64,000 nucleotides of DNA from Rhodococcus sp. 4CII. Lineage in GTDB: Bacteria; Actinomycetota; Actinomycetes; Mycobacteriales; Mycobacteriaceae. Below are positions 33,925-42,725 of the stretch, piece after piece. Numbering within the stretch: position 1 is the stretch's first letter; each line of letters begins with the position of its first letter. A program made the position numbers and the translations under genes. The stretch covers positions 5,188,001-5,252,000 of the forward strand of contig NZ_JACCFE010000002.1 of NCBI RefSeq assembly GCF_014256275.1, given 5' to 3'. The notes beneath the pieces were generated by a model. The model did no database searches and was not told the origin of the DNA. It saw only the letters and a program-made list of their open reading frames with translations.

Positions 33925-34779
33925 TCAGGTGCCGACCGCCTCCGCGACGGCCCGGCGGGTCAGCACTCTCGCGAGGTGGCTGCGGTACTCGGCGTCGGCG
34001 TGCCCGTCGGTGACCGGGTCGGTGCCCTCGGCGGCATGTTCGGCCGCTGCCCGGATCAGCTCCGGGTCCGCGGCGTTGCCGACGAGCGCGTCCTCGACAC
34101 CGCGAGCGCGCACCGGCACCGACCCCATGTTGGTCAGCGCCACCCGGGCCTGCCGGATCGTGCCGCCGTCGACCTGGATCGTCGCGGCCACCCCCACGAT
34201 CGACCACGCCTCCGCGACCGTGTTGAACTTCTCGTATCTGGCCTCCCAGCCGGTGTGCTTCGGGATGCGCACATCCACGAGGATCTCGTCCGGTTGCAGC
34301 GCGGTGGTGTAGTAGCCCTCGAAGAACTCGGCGACCGGAATGCTCCGTCTGCCCGCGGTGCCCACCGCGGTGAGGGTGGCGTCGAGTGCCAGCGCCGGGG
34401 CGCACAGGTCACCCGCCGGATCGGCATGCGCCAGCGCACCACCCAGCGTGCCGCGGTGCCGGATCTGCGGATCCGCGACGGTGCGGGTGGCTTCGACGAG
34501 AAGCAACGCGTGCTCGTGGACGAGCGGGTCGCGGATCACGTCGTAGTACGTGGTCATCGCGCCGATCACGATACTGTCGCCGTCGTCGCGCACGCCGCGC
34601 AACTCATCGATCCGTCCCAGGTCGACGAGGGTGCTCGGCGACGACAGCCGCAACCGCAGCACCGGCAGCAGACTCTGGCCACCCGCGAGTATCTTGGCGT
34701 CCTCCCCGGCCTCGGCGAGCGCGGTCACCGCCGCGTCGACGGTTCTCGGCGACACGTAGTCGAAGGTCGGCGGAATCAT
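33925..34779 (-). CDS. Molybdenum hydroxylase FAD-binding subunit (CoxM-like)
   Basis: A 284-residue medium subunit of a xanthine dehydrogenase/CO dehydrogenase-type enzyme, passing electrons from the FeS subunit to FAD. FAD motifs: AKILAGGQSLLPVLRLRLS and TVADPQIRHRGTLGGALAHAD. The C-terminal CO_deh_flav_C-type domain follows (EKFNTVAEAWSIVGVAATI). The ATG at 34779 overlaps the stop of the Mo subunit gene (ATGA). The operon order is S, L, M from right to left, after a MoxR ATPase and a VWA protein. Confidence 0.9.
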   Translation of the reverse strand: MIPPTFDYVSPRTVDAAVTALAEAGEDAKILAGGQSLLPVLRLRLSSPSTLVDLGRIDELRGVRDDGDSIVIGAMTTYYDVIRDPLVHEHALLLVEATRTVADPQIRHRGTLGGALAHADPAGDLCAPALALDATLTAVGTAGRRSIPVAEFFEGYYTTALQPDEILVDVRIPKHTGWEARYEKFNTVAEAWSIVGVAATIQVDGGTIRQARVALTNMGSVPVRARGVEDALVGNAADPELIRAAAEHAAEGTDPVTDGHADAEYRSHLARVLTRRAVAEAVGT

Positions 34780-37151
34780 CGGGCACCTCCCTGAGCGGTG
34801 TGGATGGCATTCCAGACCCGCATCGGGGTACACGGCATCTCGATGTCCCGCACCCCGAACCGGCGAACGGCATCGAGCACGGCGTTGACCACGGCCGGGG
34901 TGGACGCGATCGTTCCCGCCTCACCGACGCCCTTGACGCCGAGCGGATTACCGGTGGCGGGGGTCTCCGTGCGGCCGGTGGTGAACGTGGGCAGATCCGC
35001 TGCCGACGGCACCTGGTATTCGGCGAAGGAACCCGACAGCAGGGTGCCGGACTCGTCGTACACCGCCTCCTCGTACAGGGCCTGCGCGATGCCCTGGGCG
35101 AGTCCACCGTGCACCTGTCCCTCCACGATCAGTGGGTTGACCACGTGCCCGATGTCGTCGACGCACACGTACGAGCGGATGCGGACCTTGCCGGTCTCGG
35201 TGTCGACCTCCGCCGCGCAGAGATGGGTGCCGTGGGGGAACGAGAAATTCTCCGGGTCATACGTGGCCTCGGAGTCCAGGTTCGGCTCCACACCGTCGGG
35301 CAGGTCGTGCGCGGCGAACACGGCGAGCGCGACGTCGCCGATGCCGACCGCCTTCTCGGTGCCCTTCACCCGGAACCGACCGGCGGTGAACTCGAGGTCG
35401 TCCTCGGCACACTCCATCAGGTGTGCGGCGATCGGCCGGGCCTTCGCGATCACCTTCTCGGCGGCCTTGACCACCGCGATCGCCCCGACCGCCAGCGACC
35501 GCGAACCGTAGGTGTCCATGCCGCGCGGCGAGGTCTGGGTGTCGCCGTGCAGCACCTCGACGTCCTCGAACGGAACCCCCAGCTGGTCGGCGACCACCTG
35601 ACTCCACGCGGTCTCGTGCCCCTGACCGTGCGCGGAGGAACCGGTGACCACCTCGACCTTGCCGGTGGGCAGCATCCGGATCGCCGCGTGTTCCCAGCCG
35701 CCGGCCCCGTAGGCCAGGGCGCCGAGGGTCCGCGACGGGGCGAGGCCGCACATCTCGGTGAACGTGGACACCCCGATGCCCAGTTGCACCGGGTCGTTCC
35801 GCTCGCGGCGCTCGGACTGTTCGCGTCGGAGGCCGTCGTAGTCGAACAGTTCCCGCGCCCGCGCGGTGGCAGCCTCGTAGTTGCCGGAGTCGTACGTCAG
35901 GCCCGCGACGGTGTCGAACGGGAACTCCTCGTGGGTGATCCAGTTCCTCGCCCGCAGTTCCAGCGGATCCAGCGACAGCTCTGTCGCGAGTTCGTCCATC
36001 ATCCGCTCGATGGCGAACGTCGCCTCCGGCCTGCCCGCCCCGCGGTAGGCGTCGGTGGGCACCTTGGTGGTGAACACGTTGGTGCACGTGAAGTGATACG
36101 CCGGGAACTTGTAGATGCCGTTGAACATGAACGCGCCCAGGATGGGGACTCCCGGGGTGACCAGCCGGAGGTACGCACCCATGTCGGCGAGCAGTTCCAC
36201 CTTCATCCCGGTCACGGTGCCGTCCCGTCGGGCGGCCAGGGTCAGCTTCTGGATCTGGTCGCGCCCGTGGTGGGCCGCCAGCATCGTCTCGCTGCGGGAC
36301 TCGGTGTATTTCACGGGCTTGCCGAGGCGCCGCGCGACGAGCAGCGCGATCACTTCCTCCGGGGTCACCTGCAGTTTGCCGCCGAAACCGCCGCCGACGT
36401 CCGGAGCGACGACGCGCAGTTTGTGTTCCGGGATGCCGAGCGTCATCGCCAGCATCAGCCGCAGGATGTGGGGGATCTGCGTGGCCGACCACATGGTGAT
36501 CTGCGCGCCGGTCGGGTCGACGACCACCGAGCGCGGCTCCATGAATGCCGGAATGAGCCGCTGCTGCCGGAACGTGCGCTCGACGAGCACCTCGGCGTCG
36601 CGGATGGCCTGCTCGACGTCGCCCCCCGACCCGGCCTCCGCGGAATCGAACGTCCAGGTGGCGCTGACGTTCGTCCCGAGATCCGGGTGCACGAGGTCGG
36701 CGCCGTCGGCAGCCGCGGCGGCGAGGTCCAGGACCACCGGCAGTTCGTCGTAGTCGACGTCGATCGCCTCGAGTGCGTCGTGCGCCTCGTACGCGCTGCG
36801 CGCCACGACGACCGCGACGGCCTCGCCGGCGAAGTTCACCCCGTCGACCGCGAGGGACGGCGCCGGCGGCGACTTCATGTCGGGTGTGATCGGCCACGCA
36901 CACGGCAGGCTGCCCTGCTCTTCGGCGAGATCCGCACCGGTGAGGACGGCGACGACCCCCGGCATCTCGCGCGCCGCGGCGGTGTCGACACCGGTGATGC
37001 GGGCGTGCGCGAACGGGCTGCGCAGGATCGCCAGGTGCTGCATTCCGGGCAGCACCAGGTTGTCGGTCCAGCGGGTGCGACCAGTGACCAGATGCTCGTC
37101 TTCCTTGCGGGTGCGGGCCTTACCGATCTCCGGTTCGGCGGTGGCGGTCAT
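34776..37151 (-). CDS. Molybdenum hydroxylase large subunit, form II CoxL-like
   Basis: Molybdopterin-binding catalytic subunit of 791 residues. Family blocks: GRTRWTDNLVLPGM, the Mo-cofactor segments GGGFGGKLQVTPEE and SSAHGQGHETAWSQ, and GVKGVGEAGTIASTPAVVNA with the glutamate expected at the active site. The active-site loop reads AYRGAGRPE, the form II type, not the AYxCSFR of true CO dehydrogenases. It is therefore probably an aldehyde, purine or other heterocycle hydroxylase. ATG 37151 overlaps the FeS-subunit stop. Longer frames reach into the FeS gene and are not real. Confidence 0.92.
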   Translation of the reverse strand: MTATAEPEIGKARTRKEDEHLVTGRTRWTDNLVLPGMQHLAILRSPFAHARITGVDTAAAREMPGVVAVLTGADLAEEQGSLPCAWPITPDMKSPPAPSLAVDGVNFAGEAVAVVVARSAYEAHDALEAIDVDYDELPVVLDLAAAAADGADLVHPDLGTNVSATWTFDSAEAGSGGDVEQAIRDAEVLVERTFRQQRLIPAFMEPRSVVVDPTGAQITMWSATQIPHILRLMLAMTLGIPEHKLRVVAPDVGGGFGGKLQVTPEEVIALLVARRLGKPVKYTESRSETMLAAHHGRDQIQKLTLAARRDGTVTGMKVELLADMGAYLRLVTPGVPILGAFMFNGIYKFPAYHFTCTNVFTTKVPTDAYRGAGRPEATFAIERMMDELATELSLDPLELRARNWITHEEFPFDTVAGLTYDSGNYEAATARARELFDYDGLRREQSERRERNDPVQLGIGVSTFTEMCGLAPSRTLGALAYGAGGWEHAAIRMLPTGKVEVVTGSSAHGQGHETAWSQVVADQLGVPFEDVEVLHGDTQTSPRGMDTYGSRSLAVGAIAVVKAAEKVIAKARPIAAHLMECAEDDLEFTAGRFRVKGTEKAVGIGDVALAVFAAHDLPDGVEPNLDSEATYDPENFSFPHGTHLCAAEVDTETGKVRIRSYVCVDDIGHVVNPLIVEGQVHGGLAQGIAQALYEEAVYDESGTLLSGSFAEYQVPSAADLPTFTTGRTETPATGNPLGVKGVGEAGTIASTPAVVNAVLDAVRRFGVRDIEMPCTPMRVWNAIHTAQGGAR

Positions 37152-37678
37152 CGCACACCTCCCGGCGCGGTGTCGGACTTCGCTGCCTCCGTCGGCGTGG
37201 ATTCCGCGGAACCTCCGCCGCGCAACCGCTGCGCCGCGTCCTGGACCGCGCTGACGATGTTCTGGTACCCGGTGCAGCGGCACAGATTGCCTTCCAACCC
37301 CAGCCGCACCGCCCGCTCGTCCGGGTCGGGCTCCTCGGCCAGCAGATCCAGCGTCTGCATGATCATGCCGGGCGTGCAATAGCCGCACTGCAGCGCGTGA
37401 TTGTCGCGGAAGGCCTGCTGCACGGGGTGCAGCGTCCCGTTCCGGGACAGGCCCTCGACGGTGAGAACGTCGCCGCCGTCGGCCTGCACGGCGAGCACCG
37501 AGCAGGATTTCACGCTGTGACCGTTCAGATGGACGGTGCACGCCCCGCAGTTTCCGGTGTCGCAGCCGATGACGGTGCCGACCTTGCCGAGCCGGTCCCG
37601 AAGATAGTGGACGAGGAGCAGTCGCGGCTCCACGTCGTCCGTGTATGCCGTTCCGTCGACGGTGACAGTGATGCGCAT
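37148..37678 (-). CDS. Molybdenum hydroxylase 2Fe-2S subunit (CoxS-like)
   Basis: A 176-residue small subunit with two [2Fe-2S] clusters. The N-terminal plant-ferredoxin-type domain has GCDTGNCGACTVHLNGHSVKSC, split as CDTGNCGACTV and KSCSVLA. The C-terminal helical domain has CGYCTPGMIMQ and NLCRCTGYQNIV. All eight cluster cysteines are present. The tail after about residue 160 is a low-complexity Ser/Thr/Glu stretch. The start is ATG 37678. The stop overlaps the Mo subunit start (ATGA). Confidence 0.93.
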   Translation of the reverse strand: MRITVTVDGTAYTDDVEPRLLLVHYLRDRLGKVGTVIGCDTGNCGACTVHLNGHSVKSCSVLAVQADGGDVLTVEGLSRNGTLHPVQQAFRDNHALQCGYCTPGMIMQTLDLLAEEPDPDERAVRLGLEGNLCRCTGYQNIVSAVQDAAQRLRGGGSAESTPTEAAKSDTAPGGVR

Positions 37679-37772
37679 CGCGCCTCCCAAACCGGGCCTC
37701 GGGTGATACGTCCTACTCTGCGCCGACGGAGGGCGGACAGTACCCGAAATGGGGGAACCGTTTCCTTTTCGA

Positions 37773-38888
37773 TCACGCCCGGCGCACGAGTGCGAGCAGT
37801 TCCTGCAGCGTCGCGAGACTGTGACCGGCGAGCAGGCGATCGGTGTGCGGCAGGGCGGCCGCGATACCGGACTGGACCGGTTCGTAGCCGTCCGCCCCGG
37901 CGTGCGGATTCACCCACAGCACCGTGCGGGCGAGCCGCCGCAGCTGAGCCATCTGCTCCGCGAGCAGGGTCGGGTCGCCGCGCTCCCAGCCGTCGGAGAA
38001 GATCACCACGACGGCGCCGCGGGCCACCCCGCGCCGCCCCCAGCGATTCAGGAACGCGCGCAGGGTCTCGCCGAGTCGGGTGCCGCCCGCCCAGTCGGGC
38101 ACGGCCCGTCCCGCAGCGGCCAGGGCCACCTCGGGGTCGCGGACCCGCAGCGCCCGCGAGACCCGGGTCATCCGGGTGCCCAGCGTGAACACCTCCGTGC
38201 CTGTGGGATTGCCGCGGGCGACGACGTGCGCGAACCGCAGCAACGCGTCGGCGTAGGGGCTCATCGAACCGGACACGTCGATCAGCAGCACCACCCGGCG
38301 GGGGCGGGTCGCCTTGCGGTGACGGCTCGGCCGCACCGTCTCTCCGCCCGCGGCGAGCATGCTCCGCACCGTGCGCCGCGGGTCGACGGCGCCCCGGCGG
38401 GCCGGGCGCATCCGGATCGCCGGGCGGGACGGGGGCCGGGGACGCAGGGCCGCGATCAGCTCGGCGAGGTGCGCGCGCTCGGCCGCGGTCAGTTCGGCGA
38501 TGTCGCGGTGGCGCAGCACCTCGGTGTCGTCCGCCGCGACCCGCAACTGCGGCCCACCACCCTCGGCGTCGCCGCCGTCGGACGTGGTCAGCGCGGCGAT
38601 CCGGGCGCGGCGCGGGAGTTCACCCGAGCGCGGAATGCGCGCCGGGACGTCGCCGCCGAACCAGCCCGCGAACGCCGAGTCGTACCTGGGGATGTCGTCG
38701 GGACCGCGGCAGAGAGTTGCGCGGCCCGCCCAGTACACCTGCCCGGGATCGCCCACATCGACCTGCCGCAGTGCCCGGGCGTACCCCGCGACGGCGTCCG
38801 ACGCGACCGGCAGTCCCGCCGCGGCGAGGGCGTGTGCGAACCCGGCGACCCCCACCAGCGGGTCGCCGGGATCCGGCGGTGTGGACAC
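37773..38888 (-). CDS. CoxE-like VWA domain protein
   Basis: A 371-residue protein with a C-terminal von Willebrand A domain carrying the metal-ion site DVSGSMS (about residue 208), then VFTLGTRMTRVSRAL and VVIFSDGWERGDPTLLAEQM. The N-terminal half holds RIPRSGELPRRARIAAL and basic repeats. CoxE-type proteins work with a MoxR/CoxD ATPase to mature the molybdenum active site of this enzyme family; the adjacent genes support that role. It starts at GTG 38888, six bases after the MoxR gene end, so the pair is coupled. Confidence 0.88.
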   Translation of the reverse strand: MSTPPDPGDPLVGVAGFAHALAAAGLPVASDAVAGYARALRQVDVGDPGQVYWAGRATLCRGPDDIPRYDSAFAGWFGGDVPARIPRSGELPRRARIAALTTSDGGDAEGGGPQLRVAADDTEVLRHRDIAELTAAERAHLAELIAALRPRPPSRPAIRMRPARRGAVDPRRTVRSMLAAGGETVRPSRHRKATRPRRVVLLIDVSGSMSPYADALLRFAHVVARGNPTGTEVFTLGTRMTRVSRALRVRDPEVALAAAGRAVPDWAGGTRLGETLRAFLNRWGRRGVARGAVVVIFSDGWERGDPTLLAEQMAQLRRLARTVLWVNPHAGADGYEPVQSGIAAALPHTDRLLAGHSLATLQELLALVRRA

Positions 38889-38894
38889 GGGGCG

Positions 38895-39788
38895 TCACCC
38901 CGCCAGGAGCCGGTCCAGTCCGGCGCGGGCCACCCGCTCGAGGTCCTCCCGGTACTTGAGGACCGCGCCGAGTGTCGCCGCGGCGGTCTCCGCGTCGAGC
39001 ACGTCCCGATCGAGTTCGCGCAGTGCCCGCGCCCAGTCCAGCGCCTCGGCGACACCCGGCGGCTTGAGCAGTTCCATCTCGCGCAGGGAGTGGACGGCGC
39101 GGGCGACCTGACCGGCGAGGTCGGGTCCGATGCCAGGAATGCGACGGCGCAGGATCGCGACCTCCCGCGTCAGGTCTGGGTGCTCGAGCCAGTGGTAGAG
39201 GCAGCGGCGTTTGAGGGCGTCGTGCACCTCGCGGGTGCGGTTGGAGGTGAGCACCACCAGCGGTGGCGTCGCGGCCCGCACCTCGCCCAGTTCGGGAATG
39301 GTGACCGCGTTCTCGTCGAGCACCTGCAGCAGGAAGGCCTCGAATTCGTCGTCGGCCCGGTCGATCTCGTCGACGAGCAGCACACACGGCGCTTCGGTCA
39401 GCGCGCGCAGCAGGGGCCGTGCCAGCAGGAACCGCTCGGTGTACAGCGAGCGCTCGACGGTGTCGGCCTCCAGCCCGCCGTCGCTCGCGGCCTCCAGTGT
39501 CCGCAGATGCAGCAGTTGCCGCGGGAAGTCCCAGTCGTAGAGTGCCTGCGCGGCGTCGATTCCCTCATGGCATTGCAGGCGGATCAGCGGCAGCCCGAAC
39601 GCCTCCGCCAGCGCGGTCGCCAGCGACGTCTTGCCGGTGCCCGGTTCGCCCTCGCAGAACAGCGGACGTCCCATCCGTACGGCCAGGAACGCGGCCATCG
39701 CGACGCCGTCGTCGGCGAGGTAGCCGGTGGCGTCGAGTGCCTGCGCCAGTTCCGCGGGCGAACCGACCGTCGGCGTGGAATCACTCAC
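38895..39788 (-). CDS. MoxR family AAA+ ATPase (CoxD-like)
   Basis: AAA+ ATPase of 297 residues. Walker A is CEGEPGTGKTSLA (about residues 44-56), Walker B CVLLVDEIDRADDEFEA, sensor 1 PLVVLTSNRTREV, and the arginine-rich region KRRCLYHWLEHPD. It belongs to the MoxR group that remodels partner complexes together with VWA proteins; here it pairs with the CoxE-like gene immediately downstream and probably serves maturation of the molybdenum hydroxylase. It is preceded by an SDR gene 45 bases upstream on the same strand. Confidence 0.9.
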   Translation of the reverse strand: MSDSTPTVGSPAELAQALDATGYLADDGVAMAAFLAVRMGRPLFCEGEPGTGKTSLATALAEAFGLPLIRLQCHEGIDAAQALYDWDFPRQLLHLRTLEAASDGGLEADTVERSLYTERFLLARPLLRALTEAPCVLLVDEIDRADDEFEAFLLQVLDENAVTIPELGEVRAATPPLVVLTSNRTREVHDALKRRCLYHWLEHPDLTREVAILRRRIPGIGPDLAGQVARAVHSLREMELLKPPGVAEALDWARALRELDRDVLDAETAAATLGAVLKYREDLERVARAGLDRLLAG

Positions 39789-39833
39789 GCCGCGAGCCTA
39801 GGTGAGTGTCGCCGCCGGGGTATGCGACTCGGG

Positions 39834-40673
39834 TCAACGGCCGGGCTCCACCCTGCCGCGGTCCTCGATCAACCGCCGGAACATCGCGGTGGCGCCGAAC
39901 CGCAGCGCCAGCCGTTCGACGAGTCCCGGCGCGATCTGTGCCAGCGCGAGCACCGGGCGGATCGGCACTCCGCTCTCGACGATCTCGGGCCGGTCACGCC
40001 GGATCGCCCGGATCACGGCGGCGGCGACCTTCTCCGGGCTGGTCTCGCCGGTGATCCGGCCGGACCTGATTCCCTGCTCCGTCATCCGCTGGTACATGCC
40101 GTCGCCGGCGATGAATCCGGGGCACACGACGGAGAAGCCGACCGGCGAGCCCGCGTATTCGGCGCGCAGCGACTCGGTGAGACCGACCAGGCCGGCCTTC
40201 GTCGCGGCGTACGGCGCGCAGTACGCCGGTCCGATCTTTCCTGCCAGCGACGAGATGAACACCACGTGACCACGACCGCGATCGAGCATCCCGGGCAACA
40301 CTCGCCGGGTGAGAAGCAGTGGGGCGGTGAGATTCACGTCGACCATGGCGGTGAGCTCGCCGGGGTCGAGCCGGGTGAACGCCGAGACGTTCTCCACCCC
40401 GGCATTGTTCACGAGCAGGTCGAGGGGGCCGACCGCCGCCTCGGCGCGCGCGATCAGCGACTCGGCCTGACCGGGGTCGGTCAGATCACCGGGCACGGCC
40501 TCGGCGCGCACCCCGAGCGCGCGCAGTTCCGCCACGACGTCCGCGAGCCGGTCTACACGCCGACCGGACGCCGCGACGCCGACACCTTCGCGCGCGAGAG
40601 CGAGGGCGAGGACACGCCCGAGTCCGCCCGACGCACCCGTCACCAGAGCCGTGCGCCCCTGCAGCTGCTTCAC
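39834..40673 (-). CDS. Short-chain dehydrogenase/reductase
   Basis: Classical SDR of 279 residues. The cofactor motif is TGASGGLG at residues 11-18; ASGRRVDRL after strand 2 suggests NADP(H). The NNAG motif is in LLVNNAGVENVSAF; the catalytic Ser is in VVFISSLAGKIG and the Tyr-x3-Lys in YCAPYAATKAGL; PGFI follows. The C-terminal extension EDRGRVEPGR and the region GVPIRPVLALAQIAPGLVERLAL resemble membrane-associated bacterial SDRs. GTG 40673 places the Rossmann fold at the very N-terminus. It may be the first gene of the molybdenum hydroxylase operon, but its substrate is unknown. Confidence 0.87.
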   Translation of the reverse strand: MKQLQGRTALVTGASGGLGRVLALALAREGVGVAASGRRVDRLADVVAELRALGVRAEAVPGDLTDPGQAESLIARAEAAVGPLDLLVNNAGVENVSAFTRLDPGELTAMVDVNLTAPLLLTRRVLPGMLDRGRGHVVFISSLAGKIGPAYCAPYAATKAGLVGLTESLRAEYAGSPVGFSVVCPGFIAGDGMYQRMTEQGIRSGRITGETSPEKVAAAVIRAIRRDRPEIVESGVPIRPVLALAQIAPGLVERLALRFGATAMFRRLIEDRGRVEPGR

Positions 40674-40769
40674 GACTTCGAGCTTTCGCGCTCCGTCCGG
40701 GGGAGTCAACAGCGACCCCACCTGCCACCTTCTGCCGCTGTGACGTCGCGCATACGGCACGATGGACCG

Positions 40770-41576
40770 GTGGTTCACGTCATCGACATAACGGATCCGG
40801 CCGACAGCAGGCTGGACGACTTCCGCGATCTCAATTCCTCGGATCGACGCCCCGACCTTCCCGAGGGCAAGGGACTGGTGATCGCGGAGGGTGTGCTGGT
40901 GGCGCAGCGACTGCTGGCGTCCCGGTTCGACCCGATCGCGCTGCTCGGGGTCGACCGACGGCTGGAGGAACTCGCCGACGATCTCGCGGGCGTGGACGTG
41001 CCGTTCTACCGGACCACGGCCGACGTCATGGCCGAGGTCGTCGGGTTCCACCTCAACCGGGGCGTGCTCGCGGCGGCACGGCGGCCCGTGCCCCTCGAAC
41101 TGTCCGACGTGCTGGAGCGGGCCCGGACGGTCGCGGTGCTCGAGGGCGTCAACGATCACGAGAACCTGGGCTCGATGTTCCGCAACGCCGCGGGGCTCGG
41201 CGTCGACGCCGTCGTGTTCGGCAAGGGGTGCGCCGACCCGCTGTACCGCCGGGCGGTCCGGGTGTCGATGGGCCACGTCCTCCGGGTGCCGTTCGCGCAC
41301 GTGACGAAGTGGCCCCACGATCTGGATGCGTTGCGGGAGCGAGGTTTCCAGCTCATCTCGTTGACCCCGAATCCCGAGGCGATGACCCTGGCCGAGGCGA
41401 TGACGGGAGAGAAGGTGGCGTTGCTGCTCGGTGCCGAAGGCCCCGGCCTCACCGAACATGCCATGCGGGCCACGGACGTTCGTGCGCGCATCCCGATGGC
41501 ACCCGGAACGGATTCGCTCAACGTCGCGACGGCTGCGGCGATGGCGTTCTACGAGCGCGTCCGAACGGGCCGGTGA
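40770..41576 (+). CDS. TrmH family RNA methyltransferase (SpoU class)
   Basis: SPOUT methyltransferase of 268 residues that would methylate a ribose 2'-OH in tRNA or rRNA with S-adenosylmethionine. The N-terminal substrate-binding domain includes GKGLVIAEGVLVAQRLLAS. The knot motifs are EGVNDHENLGSMFRNAAGLG (motif 1), LLLGAEGPGLT (motif 2) and IPMAPGTDSLNVATAAAM (motif 3), all intact. By gene order it matches Rv0881. GTG 40770 is the start; a much longer frame through the opposite-strand Mo hydroxylase genes is spurious. It overlaps the next gene by four bases (GTGA). Confidence 0.9.
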   Translation: MVHVIDITDPADSRLDDFRDLNSSDRRPDLPEGKGLVIAEGVLVAQRLLASRFDPIALLGVDRRLEELADDLAGVDVPFYRTTADVMAEVVGFHLNRGVLAAARRPVPLELSDVLERARTVAVLEGVNDHENLGSMFRNAAGLGVDAVVFGKGCADPLYRRAVRVSMGHVLRVPFAHVTKWPHDLDALRERGFQLISLTPNPEAMTLAEAMTGEKVALLLGAEGPGLTEHAMRATDVRARIPMAPGTDSLNVATAAAMAFYERVRTGR

Positions 41577-41869
41577 GGACGCTGCACCCTCATTCCCCGT
41601 ATCCGCCGCCGGCGGCGACGCCGTGGTTCACCGGACTTCTCGTCGCGGGTTTCGCCGCAGTGCTGGTGGCCGTCGCGGTGATGGCCTTCGGTTCGCAGCT
41701 CGGCCGGATCAACGCGGTACTCGCGGTGTTCCTCGAACTCGTGGTGGTGGCCGGGGTGGCGCCGTCGGCGTGGCGACTGCGCCGGACGCCGGTGTGGCGG
41801 TGGCTGGTGTACGGCGCCGCGGCGGGGGTGCTCACCGGGTGGATCGCGCTGCTCGCCGGCGCCGCGTAA
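41573..41869 (+). CDS. DUF2537-like small membrane protein
   Basis: A 98-residue membrane protein with three hydrophobic helices (about residues 19-40, 47-63 and 75-96) separated by a basic loop RLRRTPVWRW. It matches the position of Rv0882 and resembles DUF2537. The GTG start overlaps the methyltransferase stop (GTGA), showing translational coupling. It converges with the next gene, 13 bases apart. The function is unknown. Confidence 0.72.
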   Translation: MRTLHPHSPYPPPAATPWFTGLLVAGFAAVLVAVAVMAFGSQLGRINAVLAVFLELVVVAGVAPSAWRLRRTPVWRWLVYGAAAGVLTGWIALLAGAA

Positions 41870-41882
41870 CCCGGACGGACCG

Positions 41883-42653
41883 TCAGAATCCGAAATAACG
41901 GCGGAGCAATCCGCCTTTCCGTGCGGCGGCCGGCGGCGGTGCGGGAGTGAGACCGGGCTCGGGGGCGGGTTGTTCCGGCTCGGGCGGCTCCTCGACCTCC
42001 CGGCTCTCGCCGGGCGGGTGGACGGCGAATCCGAGGACGGTGAGCGTCTTCGGATCGACCTCGCCGCTCTCCGGCGCGCCGGTATAGCGGAATCCGAGCC
42101 ACTCGCGGTTGGCGCCCTCCGCGAACTGCTGCGGGTGGAACGGCAGTGACTGCGGGTCGGGCAGGATCCCCGCCGGGTACTGCAGCGGAAAGTCGCCCGC
42201 CCAGTACGGTCTCTCCCACACCAGAGGAATGCCGAGATCCTCGTGGATGTGGACCGGCGTCGCGCTGAACGACCGCGCCAGGTGCCCGTCCTCCCACAGC
42301 GCGAACGCACCCCACGCGAGGTCGGGTTTGGACGCCACGTAGTACGTCTTCGCGAATTCGGTGGGCCGGAAGCGTGTTTCGGGCAGGCTCGACGGCCGGG
42401 GAACGGCCAGGTCGGGGCCACACACGACGGTGACACCGGGGTAGGACCCGATGTGGACGGTCCCCGCCGCGTCGATGGCGACGGCCTCGGCCAGCGGAAC
42501 CGGGCCCGTCGGGGTGGCCACCAGATCGGGATGGAGACGGGAGGCGAGTGCCTGCGCGGCGTCGAGATCAGGCTCGGGATGCCCACGCAGAACAGCCGCG
42601 GGGTCGGGGACGTCGACATACCAGATCGTTGATACCTTGGCCCCCACGGTCAT
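41883..42653 (-). CDS. Conserved actinobacterial protein, possibly DUF6928
   Basis: A 256-residue soluble protein beginning VGAKVSTIWYVDVPDP, with segments AEAVAIDAAGTVHIGSYPGVTVVCG, cut here to VHIGSYPGVTVVCG, then LPETRFRPTEFAKTYYVASK, AFALWEDGHLARSFSATPV and GIPLVWERPYWAGDF. The tail after residue 215 is a Pro/Glu-rich linker ending in a short basic aromatic patch KGGLLRRYFGF. It looks like the actinobacterial DUF6928 family, without a known activity; that name is tentative. It follows SepH by 72 bases on the same strand. Confidence 0.65.
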   Translation of the reverse strand: MTVGAKVSTIWYVDVPDPAAVLRGHPEPDLDAAQALASRLHPDLVATPTGPVPLAEAVAIDAAGTVHIGSYPGVTVVCGPDLAVPRPSSLPETRFRPTEFAKTYYVASKPDLAWGAFALWEDGHLARSFSATPVHIHEDLGIPLVWERPYWAGDFPLQYPAGILPDPQSLPFHPQQFAEGANREWLGFRYTGAPESGEVDPKTLTVLGFAVHPPGESREVEEPPEPEQPAPEPGLTPAPPPAAARKGGLLRRYFGF

Positions 42654-42725
42654 CCCTCTCTTCCGGCGTCTTCCTGAAAGAGTACGACCCCGGCCGGGTT
42701 CCCGGCGTGCTGACCGCGCCGATGA

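Noticed and set aside
34776..37151. CO dehydrogenase (form I) identity for the molybdenum hydroxylase
   Set aside because: The active-site loop is AYRGAGR instead of AYxCSFR, so it belongs to form II enzymes with other substrates.
37749..40769. An apparent 1000-residue N-terminal extension of the TrmH gene
   Set aside because: It runs opposite the VWA, MoxR and SDR genes, all of which have complete motifs; the methyltransferase domains start only after 40770.
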